Shown here: positions 48,502 to 59,290 of the stretch, in pieces
How positions within the stretch are numbered: the first letter of the stretch is position 1
Layout of the letters: each line of letters opens with the position of its first letter
From: Paracyclopina nana
Taxonomy: Eukaryota > Arthropoda > Copepoda > Cyclopoida > Cyclopettidae
DNA length: 64,000 bases
NCBI GenBank assembly: GCA_019096065.1
Contig: JAGUCH010000009.1
Span: forward strand, 3,110,001-3,174,000
Direction of reading: 5' to 3'
Position numbers and translations under genes: made by a program
The notes under the pieces: model-generated
The model's database searches: none
The model's input: only the letters and a program-made list of their open reading frames with translations
What the model was told of the DNA's origin: nothing

Positions 48502-51177
48502 TTTTCTTCGTCGAGTCTATTTTTTCATGCTGTGAAAATTCACTCTTTGCTTACGTACTCGGTGTATTTTTTCGGTACAATTGATCTTTAGTTGCTCTGG
48601 AAGTAATTACTAGGCTGGCATGGCAAATGAGTTTTCGTTTCCTTAGGACTTCTTCACTAATTCCCCCCGAAAAAACATACATTTTCCAAGATATGTACTT
48701 CTGAAAAACTGCTGCACAGCAATGTTTCCTTTATATGAATATTGGAGAGCATTTATCTATAATTGACGAAACTACAAAGCGTTTTGCCGTAACAAGGAAG
48801 AAGAAGGTGTCAGGAATATTAGTAGTATATAGCAGCTTTCTAATTATTACACCTTCTACAAAGATGCGATCTGCTGAATTTAGGGTGGAAGAACTGACCA
48901 ATGATGTTGTTATTTTGATCTACTTAATAGAGTTCTATCATCTATATGTGAGTGTGCCAAATACAATGCCATATTATCCGCATCGCTAGTATGTCTTAAC
49001 TAGACTCAAGTAGGGTGCTCTGTTTGTTTTTGCTAGCCTATACCAAGTTCTTCTTCTTTCCCCTTTATTTGCTGCTATTTATCTTTTGCAGCAGCAACAT
49101 AGTTGAGTGTGTGCATCTAATGAAAATGAATTCGAGATAGAGTGCAAAATCATATTTTTCACACCTTTTTATAATTCGTACATTGTTGTAAATTAGTTCA
49201 TCGATTTTTGGGTAATGCTTTTCACACAAGTTAAAATTGCTAAAAAAACTAAAAAAAGGCTCCTTATGTCAAAATTTCCTATGACTAACCAAGATGCAAA
49301 ATAGCGTTAAAAACTGGCATTTTTTCAATATGAAGCTTAAACATGCAGCAGATGGCCCAGGGCCTAAAAATGGCATATCTATCTAGGCAAAAAAAGCTTT
49401 CAAAATCCATCTCTCTTGCTGCATCGATACCCTCGAAATTGTGGGTGTTTTTTCTCGCGAGGGGAAAGAAGGGCTTGTGACATATGAAGTAGGATTGAAG
49501 CATCATTACCCAAGAAACCAGCTTGGGACTCTTGGTGGCCAAGATCTTGCTAGCTGCTCTTACCAAACCACCAAGGCCATCAATCAACCTTCTTCTTTTT
49601 TTCCACTTTTGTGAGCTAGGAGTGCAGTCTGCAAGCAGAGCTAGTAGACGATAATATTTCGTCAATCATGAGCAGACCCCATTTCCACGTACGTAGTAGC
49701 ACAGATCATCAGGATGTTGCTGACATCATCACTGCTTTTCATCATCATCCTCGTGGTGGCTTTCACTTTTCACTTGGGCTCTCTTACTACACCATGCTGG
49801 TGGTAGCAATTCTCAAGGGACATTTTATTCAATATGTTCACCAGAGGTCCTAGTAAATATGTCCATACCACCCCAAAATTCTGGACGCCACATAAAACCA
49901 ACGCACTGTGTGAATCAGCATTGCATCTCAAAATGGGGAATTTAGCTCTGTAGCATAAGTGCTATTCCTTTTTCTTGTGTACCTCACCTACTACAATTAT
50001 CGGAAAAGGAGCAGTGAGAGCCCATTACAATAGAGGAGAAGTGGCACCCCAAAAAAGGGAGAAAAAATGCACTGCAGCCTGCTTTTGACTAGGCTAGCTA
50101 GTTCTAGATTTGGAGGATAAGTATGAGGTTGCCTTGTCAGCAGCAAATTATATGGAAGTGTCTTGCTTGAAAGGCCTGTTCCTTGAGGCCCTTGAGGTCC
50201 CCTCGCATACAAGTAGACTACATTGAGTGAGCAAGCTGTCATCTTACATGAGCCACATCAATTGGTCTCTAAAGAAATTATTCCTTCCAGTTCAGTATAA
50301 GGAAAATTCATTCTTCACATGTGACATCCAAGTCATTGTCGAGGCTTTCAAGTCTCTCTGACTTCCAATGAGCTCCAGGCTGTGTTCATCTATTTAACAT
50401 AAAGATTTGATTTAACTACATTTGAATGTACCCTTAAAAATCTATCGTAAGTTAGGAGATGAACACCACATGCATCAGAATGATATGAACGATAATGAAG
50501 TCTGGTGCACGAAAAAGTTTTGACTAGACATCTTCTCTGTTGTCTCTCATGCATTTTCAGCAGAATGATAGCATGCTAGTTTATGTATTACACACAGTTC
50601 ACAGCAGAACTGAGCAAATGCAGCTATCTCAAAGCACGTGTTCAAAAATAGCTCAATTGTTGTTTATTTGGCATATGCACGCAGCACGTGAAAACAATAT
50701 GTGTTCATTAGCATGTGGATTAATTTTGAAAGTGGGTACACACAGTCTGTGTGCCTTAATACAAATCTTGCCGAATACAGCTAAAGTCGTTCGACTGAAA
50801 AAATGGGATTATTATGGTCCTTTGCTTTGATCCAGCACGTATGGGCTAATCATAGGGCCCATTTAGCAAAAAGGTTATCCCTTATATAGCCGAAGAAGAT
50901 CTACTCTCACTATATGCAAGCTGCACGTATCCTGAATTCAATATGCACCATAATGAAATTAGCTGTCTCTTTAGAGCCCCTTCAAAGTTTTAAGCCTCTT
51001 TTTAAGAAGGAGAAGCCGAGCTCTTATTAAAACTTTGCATCTCTTCTCATTAATGGCAATTATGAGCTGGCCCTTTATATATTGCAAAAAGTTTCCAAAA
51101 TGGCTTCAGCTTTGTCACATCGCGCGACCACGGAGGCAAAATGGTTGTGTTTGCATTTCACCCGCATCATCCTCGTT
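48502..51177. other. Intergenic stretch after the Kekkon-like gene
   Basis: It should contain the Kekkon-like 3' UTR, but I see no AATAAA in the first few hundred bases. The open frames present lack protein-like features. One compact MITE-like pair lies at 50388-50475. Confidence 0.5.
50388..50475. mobile_element. MITE-like repeat, GTTCATCTAC family, shortest copy
   Basis: ggctgtgttcatctattt faces taggagatgaacaccacat, giving an element of about 88 bp. The right end is a near-consensus family terminus. Confidence 0.5.
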
Positions 51178-51900
51178 TTAACAGCTCCTGACTGTAAGCC
51201 ACAAGCAATCCTGATACAAGGTTTCGGATTCGAAAATCAGTTTTTTGGCCCAAACCCCTTGCAATAGTGTGAAAAGTTGGAAAATTAAGTTTCATGACCA
51301 CTGGACCACTCTAGGGTGGTCAAGTGGTGCGGTAAGCAAAATGCTGTTTAGATTAAGGCAAAAATGAATGGGGGCCTAGCTGGAGGTGTGGGTATGGCCA
51401 GAAATCAACTATACCCTAATTATCTAGGCCCTGGGGGGGTCTCTAGGTGTCAGGGAAAAAAAGTTGAAAAACGTAAACAAACTAGTTGAAAAATGGCCAA
51501 AATTCACTTTTTCGGACCCTACTTTGAGGGCATTTTCCTCCCATGTCAGTGGATGGATTTTTGATTTTTCAATTCTGGATGAAAGTCAAAGATTGGAACT
51601 GTCATTACAAAAAAGAAAATTCATTATATGTCTGCAGATGGAGCTCCTGGAGCGATTCAAAAATACACATTTTTTACAAAAATGACTTTACAGTAAAACA
51701 TATAAAACTGACAAGCGGAAGTGAAGTCAAATACAAACATTTTTTTATCATCACAAACATGTCAGTGCACACCCAGAGGCTTCTCCCAAACAAAAAAATT
51801 CAGGATATATAGGCCCTGCCCCTGGCCAGGAGCCTGGGCGGTCCCATTTATTCTCTGCTGTAACAGCTACATAGGCCAACAGGGAGCCCTTGGCTCCCAT

Positions 51901-52622
51901 GTCAGTGGATGAAAGTGTCCTTTTTTGGCCTCCTGAGGTCTGTGCTGACCTGGAGGCTTGGGCCAATCAAAAAAATTCAGGGTACATTGGCCCTGGCCAG
52001 GAGCCAGGGCGGTACCGGTTATAATCTACTGCAGCAGCTTCATAGGCCAACAGGTAGCCCCTGGCTCCCATGTCAGTGGATGAAAGTGTCCTTTTTTGGC
52101 CTCCTGAGGTCTGTGCTGACCTGGAGGCTTGGTCCAAGCAAAAAAATTCAGGGTACATTGGCCCTGGCCAGGAGCCAGGGCGGTACTGGTTATGCTCTGC
52201 TGCAGCAGCTACATAGGCCAACAGGGAGCCCCTGGCTCCCATGTCAGTGGATGAAAGTGCCCTTTTTCAGCCTCCTGAGGTCTGTGCTGACCTCGAGGCT
52301 TGGTCCAAGCAAAAAAATTCAGGGTACATTGGCCCTGGCCAGGAGCCAGGGCGGTACCGGTTATGCTCTACTGCAGCAGCTTCATAGGCCAACAGGTAGC
52401 CCCTGGCTCCCATGTCAGTGGATGAAAGTGTCCTTTTTTGGCCTCCTGAGGTCTGTGCTGACCTGGAGGCTTGGTCCAAGCAAAAAAATTCAGGGTACAT
52501 TGGCGTTGGCCCGGAGCCAGGGCGGTACTGGTTATACACTCTGCTGCAGCAGCTACATAGGCCAATATGGAGCCCCTGGCTCCCATGTCAGTGGATGAAA
52601 GTGTCCTTTTTCATCCTCCTGA
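51901..52622 (+). repeat. 171-bp tandem array, left arm
   Basis: Unit starts are at 51901, 52072, 52243, 52414 and 52587, so the units are 171, 171, 171 and 173 bp. Each begins gtcagtggatgaaagtg and includes ggtctgtgctgacc and ggtacattggccctgg. Because 171 is 57 codons, the array stays open as a 229-codon frame; I treat that as a by-product of the period. Confidence 0.92.
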
Positions 52623-52625
52623 GGT

Positions 52626-52795
52626 CCAAAAGCAAAGAAGATCTGAACACCGATGAATTGTGGGTAGAAATGGAGTCCCATTTGTGATCAAAAGGTCTAA
52701 TGAATCCTTGAAAATAAATTTGATAAACAGGCTATTGATCTGAGAGTCTGAAAAAACTCATTAGAATGAAAAATTAACAAAATGTATAGCTGAAA
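52626..52795. other. Unique centre of the foldback element
   Basis: About 170 bp of AT-rich sequence between the inverted arrays is not repeated in either arm. It has no open frame of note. Confidence 0.7.
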
Positions 52796-54930
52796 CTGCC
52801 CAGACCAATGTACCCTGAATTTTTTTGCTTGGACCAAGCCTCCAGGTCAGCACAGACCTCAGGAGGCTGAAAAAGGGCACTTTCATCCACTGACATGGGA
52901 GCCAGGGGCTCCCTGTTGGCCTATGTAGCTGCTGCAGCAGAGTGTATAACCAGTACCGCCCTGGCTCCGGGCCAACGCCAATGTACCCTGAATTTTGTTG
53001 CTTGGACCAAGCCTCCAGGTCAGCACAGACCTCAGGAGGCCAAAAAAGGACACTTTCATCCACTGACATGGGAGCCAGGGGCTACCTGTTGGCCTATGAA
53101 GCTGCTGCAGTAGAGCATAACCGGTACCGCCCAGGCTCCAGGCCAGGGCCAATGTACCCTGAATTTTTTTATTTGGACCAAGCCTCCAGGCCAGCACAGA
53201 CCTCAGGAGGCTGAAAAAGGACACTTTCATCCACTGACATGGGAGCCAGGGGCTCCCTGTTGGCCTATGTAGCTGCTGCAGCAGAGTGTATAACCAGTAC
53301 CGCCCTGGCTCCGGGCCAACGCCAATGTACCCTGAATTTTGTTGCTTGGACCAAGCCTCCAGGTCAGCACAGACCTCAGGAGGCCAAAAAAGGACACTTT
53401 CATCCACTGACATGGGAGCCAGGGGCTACCTGTTGGCCTATGAAGCTGCTGCAGTAGAGCATAACCGGTACCGCCCTGGCTCCTGGCCAGGGCCAATGTA
53501 CCCTGAATTTTTTTGCTTGGACCAAGCCTCCAGGTCAGCACAGACCTCAGGAGGCTGAAAAAGGGCACTTTCATCCACTGACATGGGAGCCAGGGGCTCC
53601 CTGTTGGCCTATGTAGCTGCTGCAGCAGAGCATAACCAGTACCGCCCTGGCTCCTGGCCAGGGCCAATGTACCCTGAATTTTTTTGCTTGGACCAAGCCT
53701 CCAGGTCAGCACAGACCTCAGGAGGCTGAAAAAGGGCACTTTCATCCACTGACATGGGAGCCAGGGGCTACCTGTTGGCCTATGAAGCTGCTGCAGTAGA
53801 GCATAACCGGTACCGCCCAGGCTCCAGGCCAGGGCCAATGTACCCTGAATTTTTTTATTTGGACCAAGCCTCCAGGCCAGCACAGACCTCAGGAGGCTGA
53901 AAAAGGACACTTTCATCCACTGACATGGGAGCCAGGGGCTCCCTGTTGGCCTATGTAGCTGCTGCAGCAGAGTGTATAACCAGTACCGCCCTGGCTCCGG
54001 GCCAACGCCAATGTACCCTGAATTTTTTTGCTTGGACCAAGCCTCGAGGTCAGCACAGACCTCAGGAGGCTGAAAAAGGGCACTTTCATCCACTGACATG
54101 GGAGCCAGGGGCTCCCTGTTGGCCTATGTAGCTGCTGCAGCAGAGCATAACCAGTACCGCCCTGGCTCCTGGCCAGGGCCAATGTACCCTGAATTTTTTT
54201 GCTTGGACCAAGCCTCCAGGTCAGCACAGACCTCAGGAGGCCAAAAAAGGACACTTTCATCCACTGACATGGGAGCCAGGGGCTACCTGTTGGCCTATGA
54301 AGCTGCTGCAGTAGAGTATAACCGGTACCGCCCTGGCTCCAGGCCAGGGCCAATGTACCCTGAATTTTTTTGCTTGGACCAAGCCTCCAGGTCAGCACAG
54401 ACCTCAGGAGGCTGAAAAAGGGCACTTTCATCCACTGACATGGGAGCCAGGGGCTCCCTGTTGGCCTATGTAGCTGCTGCAGCAGAGCATAACCAGTACC
54501 GCCCTGGCTCCTGGCCAGGGCCAATGTACCCTGAATTTTTTTGCTTGGACCAAGCCTCCAGGTCAGCACAGACCTCAGGAGGCCAAAAAAGGACACTTTC
54601 ATCCACTGACATGGGAGCCAGGGGCTACCTGTTGGCCTATGAAGCTGCTGCAGTAGATTATAACCGGTACCGCCCTGGCTCCTGGCCAGGGCCAATGTAC
54701 CCTGAATTTTTTTGATTGGCCCAAGCCTCCAGGTCAGCACAGACCTCAGGAGGCCAAAAAAGGACACTTTCATCCACTGACATGGGAGCCAAGGGCTCCC
54801 TGTTGGCCTATGTAGCTGTTACAGCAGAGAATAAATGGGACCGCCCAGGCTCCTGGCCAGGGGCAGGGCCTATATATCCTGAATTTTTTTGTTTGGGAGA
54901 AGCCTCTGGGTGTGCACTGACATGTTTGTG
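52796..54930 (-). repeat. 171-bp tandem array, right arm (inverted)
   Basis: Twelve unit starts (tgacatggg) lie at 52891, 53064, 53235, 53408, 53579, 53750, 53921, 54094, 54265, 54436, 54607 and 54778. Most steps are 171 bp. Three are 173 bp and coincide with a variant carrying ccgggccaacgcc, which hints at a higher-order pattern. The orientation is opposite to the left-arm array. Confidence 0.92.
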
Positions 54931-55705
54931 ATGATAAAAAAATGTTTGTATTTGACTTCACTTCCGCTTGTCAGTTTTATATGTTTTACTGTAAAGTCAT
55001 TTTTGTAAAAAATGTGTATTTTTGAATCGCTCCAGGAGCTCCATCTGCAGACATATAATGAATTTTCTTTTTTGTAATGACAGTTCCAATCTTTGACTTT
55101 CATCCAGAATTGAAAAATCAAAAATCCATCCACTGACATGGGAGGAAAATGCCCTCAAAGTAGGGTCCGAAAAAGTGAATTTTGGCCATTTTTCAACTAG
55201 TTTGTTTACGTTTTTCAACTTTTTTTCCCTGACACCTAGAGACCCCCCCAGGGCCTAGATAATTAGGGTATAGTTGATTTCTGGCCATACCCACACCTCC
55301 AGCTAGGCCCCCATTCATTTTTGCCTTAATCTAAACAGCATTTTGCTTACCGCACCACTTGACCACCCTAGAGTGGTCCAGTGGTCATGAAACTTAATTT
55401 TCCAACTTTTCACACTATTGCAAGGGGTTTGGGCCAAAAAACTGATTTTCGAATCCGAAACCTTGTATCAGGATTGCTTGTGGCTTACAGTCAGGAGCTG
55501 TTAAATGTGTTCCACTAAACGTTTGCTCCAAAGTCTCAAAAGCCTTCTTCTTCTGCATCCTCGTTGTGAATGGTGTGTGTGTATGTTGTGAATTGAGACA
55601 CTTCATCCTAACTGAATGCATTTCTGTCTAACCACAACAGCTAGCTGCTGTGTATAGCAGCATATACCTAGGCCTTCTTAGCTCGACTGAACGTGGTGTT
55701 CATCT

Positions 55706-55876
55706 AGGGCGTTCTCATATCGCATTTTAGTTTAACCAAAACTGATACTGGTTAGACCAAACTGACTTTAGTCCGGACAAAAGTCAGCATTCTTGTAGTG
55801 TTTAGTTTAACCAGAATCGGTGTGGTTTAACTAAAATCAGTTTTGGTTAGACCATACTGCGATATGAGAACGCCCT
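55706..55876. mobile_element. MITE with 19-bp TIRs and 3-bp TCT target duplication
   Basis: The left end AGGGCGTTCTCATATCGCA is matched perfectly and inverted at the right end. TCT flanks both sides (55703-55705 and 55877-55879). The 171-bp interior holds further inverted phrases (aaccaaaactgat). A 3-bp duplication would suit the PIF/Harbinger group, but the ends alone do not prove it. It lies immediately inside a GTTCATCTAC-family end, so it may have inserted into such an element. Confidence 0.75.
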
Positions 55877-56012
55877 TCTGACTCATATTTCAATTTTCGC
55901 TGAATAACTAGCTAGACATTTCAACAATTCATCTAATCGGGTACTACTCACAGAGGTCCGAAAATCCCGCAAAAAAACCTCTATTCTTGGAGCATGAACA
56001 CCCAATGCTTAC

Positions 56013-56185
56013 CTCAACTTGGAAATGAATACGTATGGCGAACGAATCGTAGTCGTGGCAGAAGCTGGTAGCCACAAATCCAGCAGCAGCAGCCTTTGCT
56101 GTAATTCCTCTGAGAAGGAGGAGGCCGCATTCGCTATTCCTCCTTTCTTGGATTTCTTGGGTTTGACACACGCCATATTCAGTCG
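56013..56185 (-). CDS. Candidate first coding exon of an unknown minus-strand gene
   Basis: On the minus strand an ATG in good context (aatATGG, near 56185) opens a frame starting MACVKPKKSKKGG. It runs about 57 codons to a consensus donor (AG|GTAAGC near 56013). The basic N-terminus and locally higher GC content look gene-like. No downstream exon was identified, and the next 500 bp leftward hold only repeats before the foldback element. A second open frame overlaps it, so chance remains possible. No function is suggested. Confidence 0.25.
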
Positions 56186-58743
56186 GAGCCAATGGTGGCC
56201 ACCGTGCGCAGACCAGGACATGACCTGCAATTTCGACTTCGTTCCCTGATTTGATGGCTGATGCATCTATAGCTCTCAAAATGTTTGGCATCTGACCTTG
56301 ACAACCAACTTACATCATCATCAATTAACAGCTGGCCTTGAGTTATGCTTCTACTTTCACCTTAACTAGATCAAGAGCATCAATTATGATAACACATTTG
56401 TTGTTCTGTTTATTGCTGGTTACGTACATGAATGCGGCGATCCCCAAAGTATCATGTATCTAATATTGCACTTGGTGAAATACATTGTGCCTACAAAAGA
56501 CCTCTAAATAAAATTGTGGGGTTTACACATTCAGGGACATCAATCAAGGTGACGGCTGTACTCCTATCAATTTCTCGTCTTTTTTATGCGTGAAAATTGC
56601 CAGTTTGACGAGCTAAATTGTGCCACTGAAGCCAAGAGAGTAAATAAAAATTACTACTCACTGGCTCATGAAGTTGGAGTGTACAGTAGCTGCAATATCT
56701 AACAGACTTGCAACTGCTTTTGAATCCTTTGATAGAGCACATCAAAGCAATTCACTCTACATTGGGATTCAAATGCCTACAAAAGAATTCCCATCAGCAG
56801 CTTTTGCTGCTATTTGACATACAGCTTGCAAAACGGTTTTTCACCAATGCTTATTAGTCCGATTTCAATTAATTTAGTCAATTAGAAGCTCTTTTCAATT
56901 CACGGTTAATTTAATGTGCTGATGACGCGTAGATGAACGCCGCATTATATTCCATCCCTTACTTGTGATCTTGATTATTACTGCGCTGAGCAGAAAATTA
57001 GCTTTCAAAGACTTTGAGGCCTTGCTGCCGACTTTCCGAATTTGTTCATGGATTTGACACGCCTGCAACGTGGTTTGATGGGCTTTCTAAATTCCATTAC
57101 ATCGTCCAATCGACTCGATTAACTTCAGGTACAATTGCTCAAATACTTTCTATGGCTGTGCACTTGGTATAAGTGCGAATTTGCGGTGGAAAAAAATATC
57201 GGCACTTTTTGCCACCCCTCTCTCTCTCTCTCTCTCCTTTCAAGTACCAACTCAAGAAAAAGAGGATATTTTTCGCACTGCACCACCAATGCTGAGGCTC
57301 AGCCAGTAATTAAAAGATAGATCTTAACTGCGCGAGTGACATAATCATCAAAACTCGGACGAGGAGAATGGACTATACTTTGTTTAAGTGATGTCATTTT
57401 TCGAAGGAAAAAAGTTTGCTCGGAATTCATACTCTTATATAGTAGTTTATCTCATAATTAATGCATTAAGGTCACATCAGTTTTTCCATTTTGTGTAGAG
57501 GGGAAATTGTGAAAGCTTCAACTTTTCACTTTTATAGACTTCTATTGGCTTTAATCTTGAGTAAATCAACAAGGATTGTTGTTGCTGATGTGTGCCTTTG
57601 ATTTTTTGCTGTTTTCGATAGCTCTATTATGCTCCTGTTTTGGGAACGGCCTTGATGGTCTTGAGGCATGATGGTCAGAAAGGCCAAAAATGCAAAGGCT
57701 GCTTCAGAGGAGAAAGCCATGTTTTATGCCCATAAAAAAGCGCGAGGGAGGAGTCCCAGATTTGCAATCAGTTCCCCATAATTGTTTCGAGCAGAAAAAC
57801 TAGAGGGATTTTCGCAAATGGCCTTCTTCTGTTTTAAGATGATTAAGTGTGAGAAGAAAGGTACTTTAAACAACCTGCAAAACATTAGGCAAGCTTTTAG
57901 CGTTAAAGAAAGCATATTTTTGCCATTCTTCGCACCACCAAATGCGATATGCATACTTTTCTATTAATGCTTGCTTTAAGCATTGTTGATCACTTATTAG
58001 CTTAACCCGAGCGAGGTTTCGAGAGTACGTTTTTTCAAGTTGCATAAAAGTTCATAGTTTCAAGTTTCTTTTGACTCGCTTCTTAAATTAATTTTATTCT
58101 ATGGCTCAGCTAAATGATCAAAACGCCAATAAGACGCGCACAAGAAATTCCGTCAAGCAAGGTACTTTGGAGGCTTATATCTCAGCAACTACTGAATCGA
58201 TTGGCACCAAATTTGCCATGATTCATTAGCCACCGTACCAATTTTCCACTGGATCTGATTCTCCCATCCATAGGTTGACTTTTCCTGCCCAAAAAGACAA
58301 GCTAGATACCTAGTTTTGCTCTTATAAGGCCTTGGAACTTAACCGGAACACTACTGTTGGTTGACAAGCGCGAGTGTATTAAAATACGGCGAGCTTACTA
58401 GTAGCACCCACTACAATATTCAAATTGGAACCTCACTGCTGCTCCATATCCTGTTCTCATTTTCACGAGGCTAAGCTTACCAAAACTGGCTAATGCCAGC
58501 GATACGGCTGATTTTATTGCAGTTGAACTACTTTCTTGAGGTTGACATCGCAGACCGCGCTCATACGCTCTAAATATGAGAAAAATTGCTCTCTAACCAA
58601 TTAATTGAAAAAGAGCAATCAACGCGTCGACTTACAAGCAAAAAACCGGTGAATATGCAACAAATGGAGCGCATAGAGAGCGGTAAGCAACAGAAAAGCG
58701 ATTTTTCAAAAAAATCCCTAAATATGCATTATAAGATATGATA

Positions 58744-59290
58744 ATGGAACAACACCACTTGGAGGGCCAAAACTCAAAGGCAAATCTGGGAAGAGCTTCA
58801 TTCAAGAAAAGTAAGTTTCTTTAAAGGCTCATTATCTTCAGCGTCTTTGATCGTAGCATGGTTGCAGTTGTTATCAGTTCTTATTTACTCGCGAGGTTGC
58901 GATGTCACTAGATAAGAAGCGGTGTCAACCGTAAGCCTGCCACGATCAAAGACGCAGAAGATAATGAGCCAAAGTCTGGTGCAGAGATCAACACAGCTTT
59001 AATCAAAGATTTTTGCATTGTCAGAATCTGGGTTTGCATGAATGTTAACTAATTCAGGAGAAGTACAGGTTGTTCCATTAAGGAAATATTTCTTTTCAGA
59101 AATCCATCTCTGGATCAAGTCTGTACTTTTGCTGATGATTGTCGCATTATTCGTCTGGAGTCTTTTCTGGAACATTCGATCGCACATGATGACATATCCT
59201 AACCAACTTCAAGAAATCAAGCATCTCAAGGGAATTATCCAAAAACTGAAAGACTCGAAACCCCTCGCGAGGAATTTGAAAGTTGAATAA
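58744..59290 (+). CDS. Predicted 85-aa single-pass membrane protein, two exons
   Basis: Exon 1 is 58744-58810 and ends at a strong donor (A|gtaagttt). Exon 2 is 59100-59290 and follows tttcttttcag. Phase 1 joins cleanly across the GT-AG intron, giving 85 aa. The N-terminus is short and polar with a basic patch (FKKK, residues 20-23). A hydrophobic helix follows (about residues 27-44, SVLLLMIVALFVWSLFW). A basic, Lys/Leu-rich helical C-terminus comes next (LKGIIQKLKDSKPLARNLK). I do not recognise the family. The flanking polar or basic helices and small size recall small organelle-membrane or complex-associated proteins, but that is only a guess. The intron carries a MITE 16 bp after the donor. 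Confidence 0.5.
58826..58970. mobile_element. MITE with about 32-bp TIRs in the small-gene intron
   Basis: The left end GGCTCATTATCTTC, continuing to 58857, is matched at the right end with about 30 of 32 positions in inverted orientation. AAA flanks both sides (58823-58825 and 58971-58973), a possible 3-bp target duplication. The 145-bp element has no coding capacity. Confidence 0.7.

Larger units (their letters stand above)
51182..55500. mobile_element. 4.3-kb foldback element with TTAA flanks
   Basis: The two ends are long inverted repeats. The left end starts CAGCTCCTGACTG at 51182 and the right end finishes with its reverse complement at 55500. Both are bordered by TTAA (51178-51181 and 55501-55504), and similarity stops just beyond. 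The outer 590-720 bp of each arm appear identical (frames of 73 and 89 codons are the same in both). Inside each arm lies a tandem array of a 171-bp unit, in opposite orientation. The arrays are unequal: about 4-5 units on the left and 12 on the right. About 170 bp of unique sequence (52626-52795) separates them. TTAA target duplication suggests mobilisation by a piggyBac-type transposase, but the CAG terminus is not the usual piggyBac end. No transposase gene is present. Confidence 0.85.
55505..58743. other. Intergenic stretch with two short repeats and one candidate exon
   Basis: It contains a GTTCATCTAC-family end near 55692, the MITE at 55706-55876, a candidate minus-strand first coding exon (about 56013-56185) and a second family end near 56930. 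It also contains CT repeats near 57218. No gene is established. Confidence 0.5.

Noticed and set aside
51909-54773. Open frames of 229, 176, 290 and 286 codons with a repeated SFFGLLRSVLTWRLGP peptide
   Set aside because: They arise because the tandem unit is 171 bp, a multiple of three, so any stop-free frame of one unit stays open across the array. The complementary strand is also open, the frames break where units are 173 bp, and there is no start-context or splice support.
51901-54900. Resemblance to primate alpha satellite because of the 171-bp unit
   Set aside because: Only the length matches. The sequence is unrelated, and the arrays are confined to the arms of one element. The 171-bp spacing of the duplication at 7102 and 7273 is likewise coincidental.
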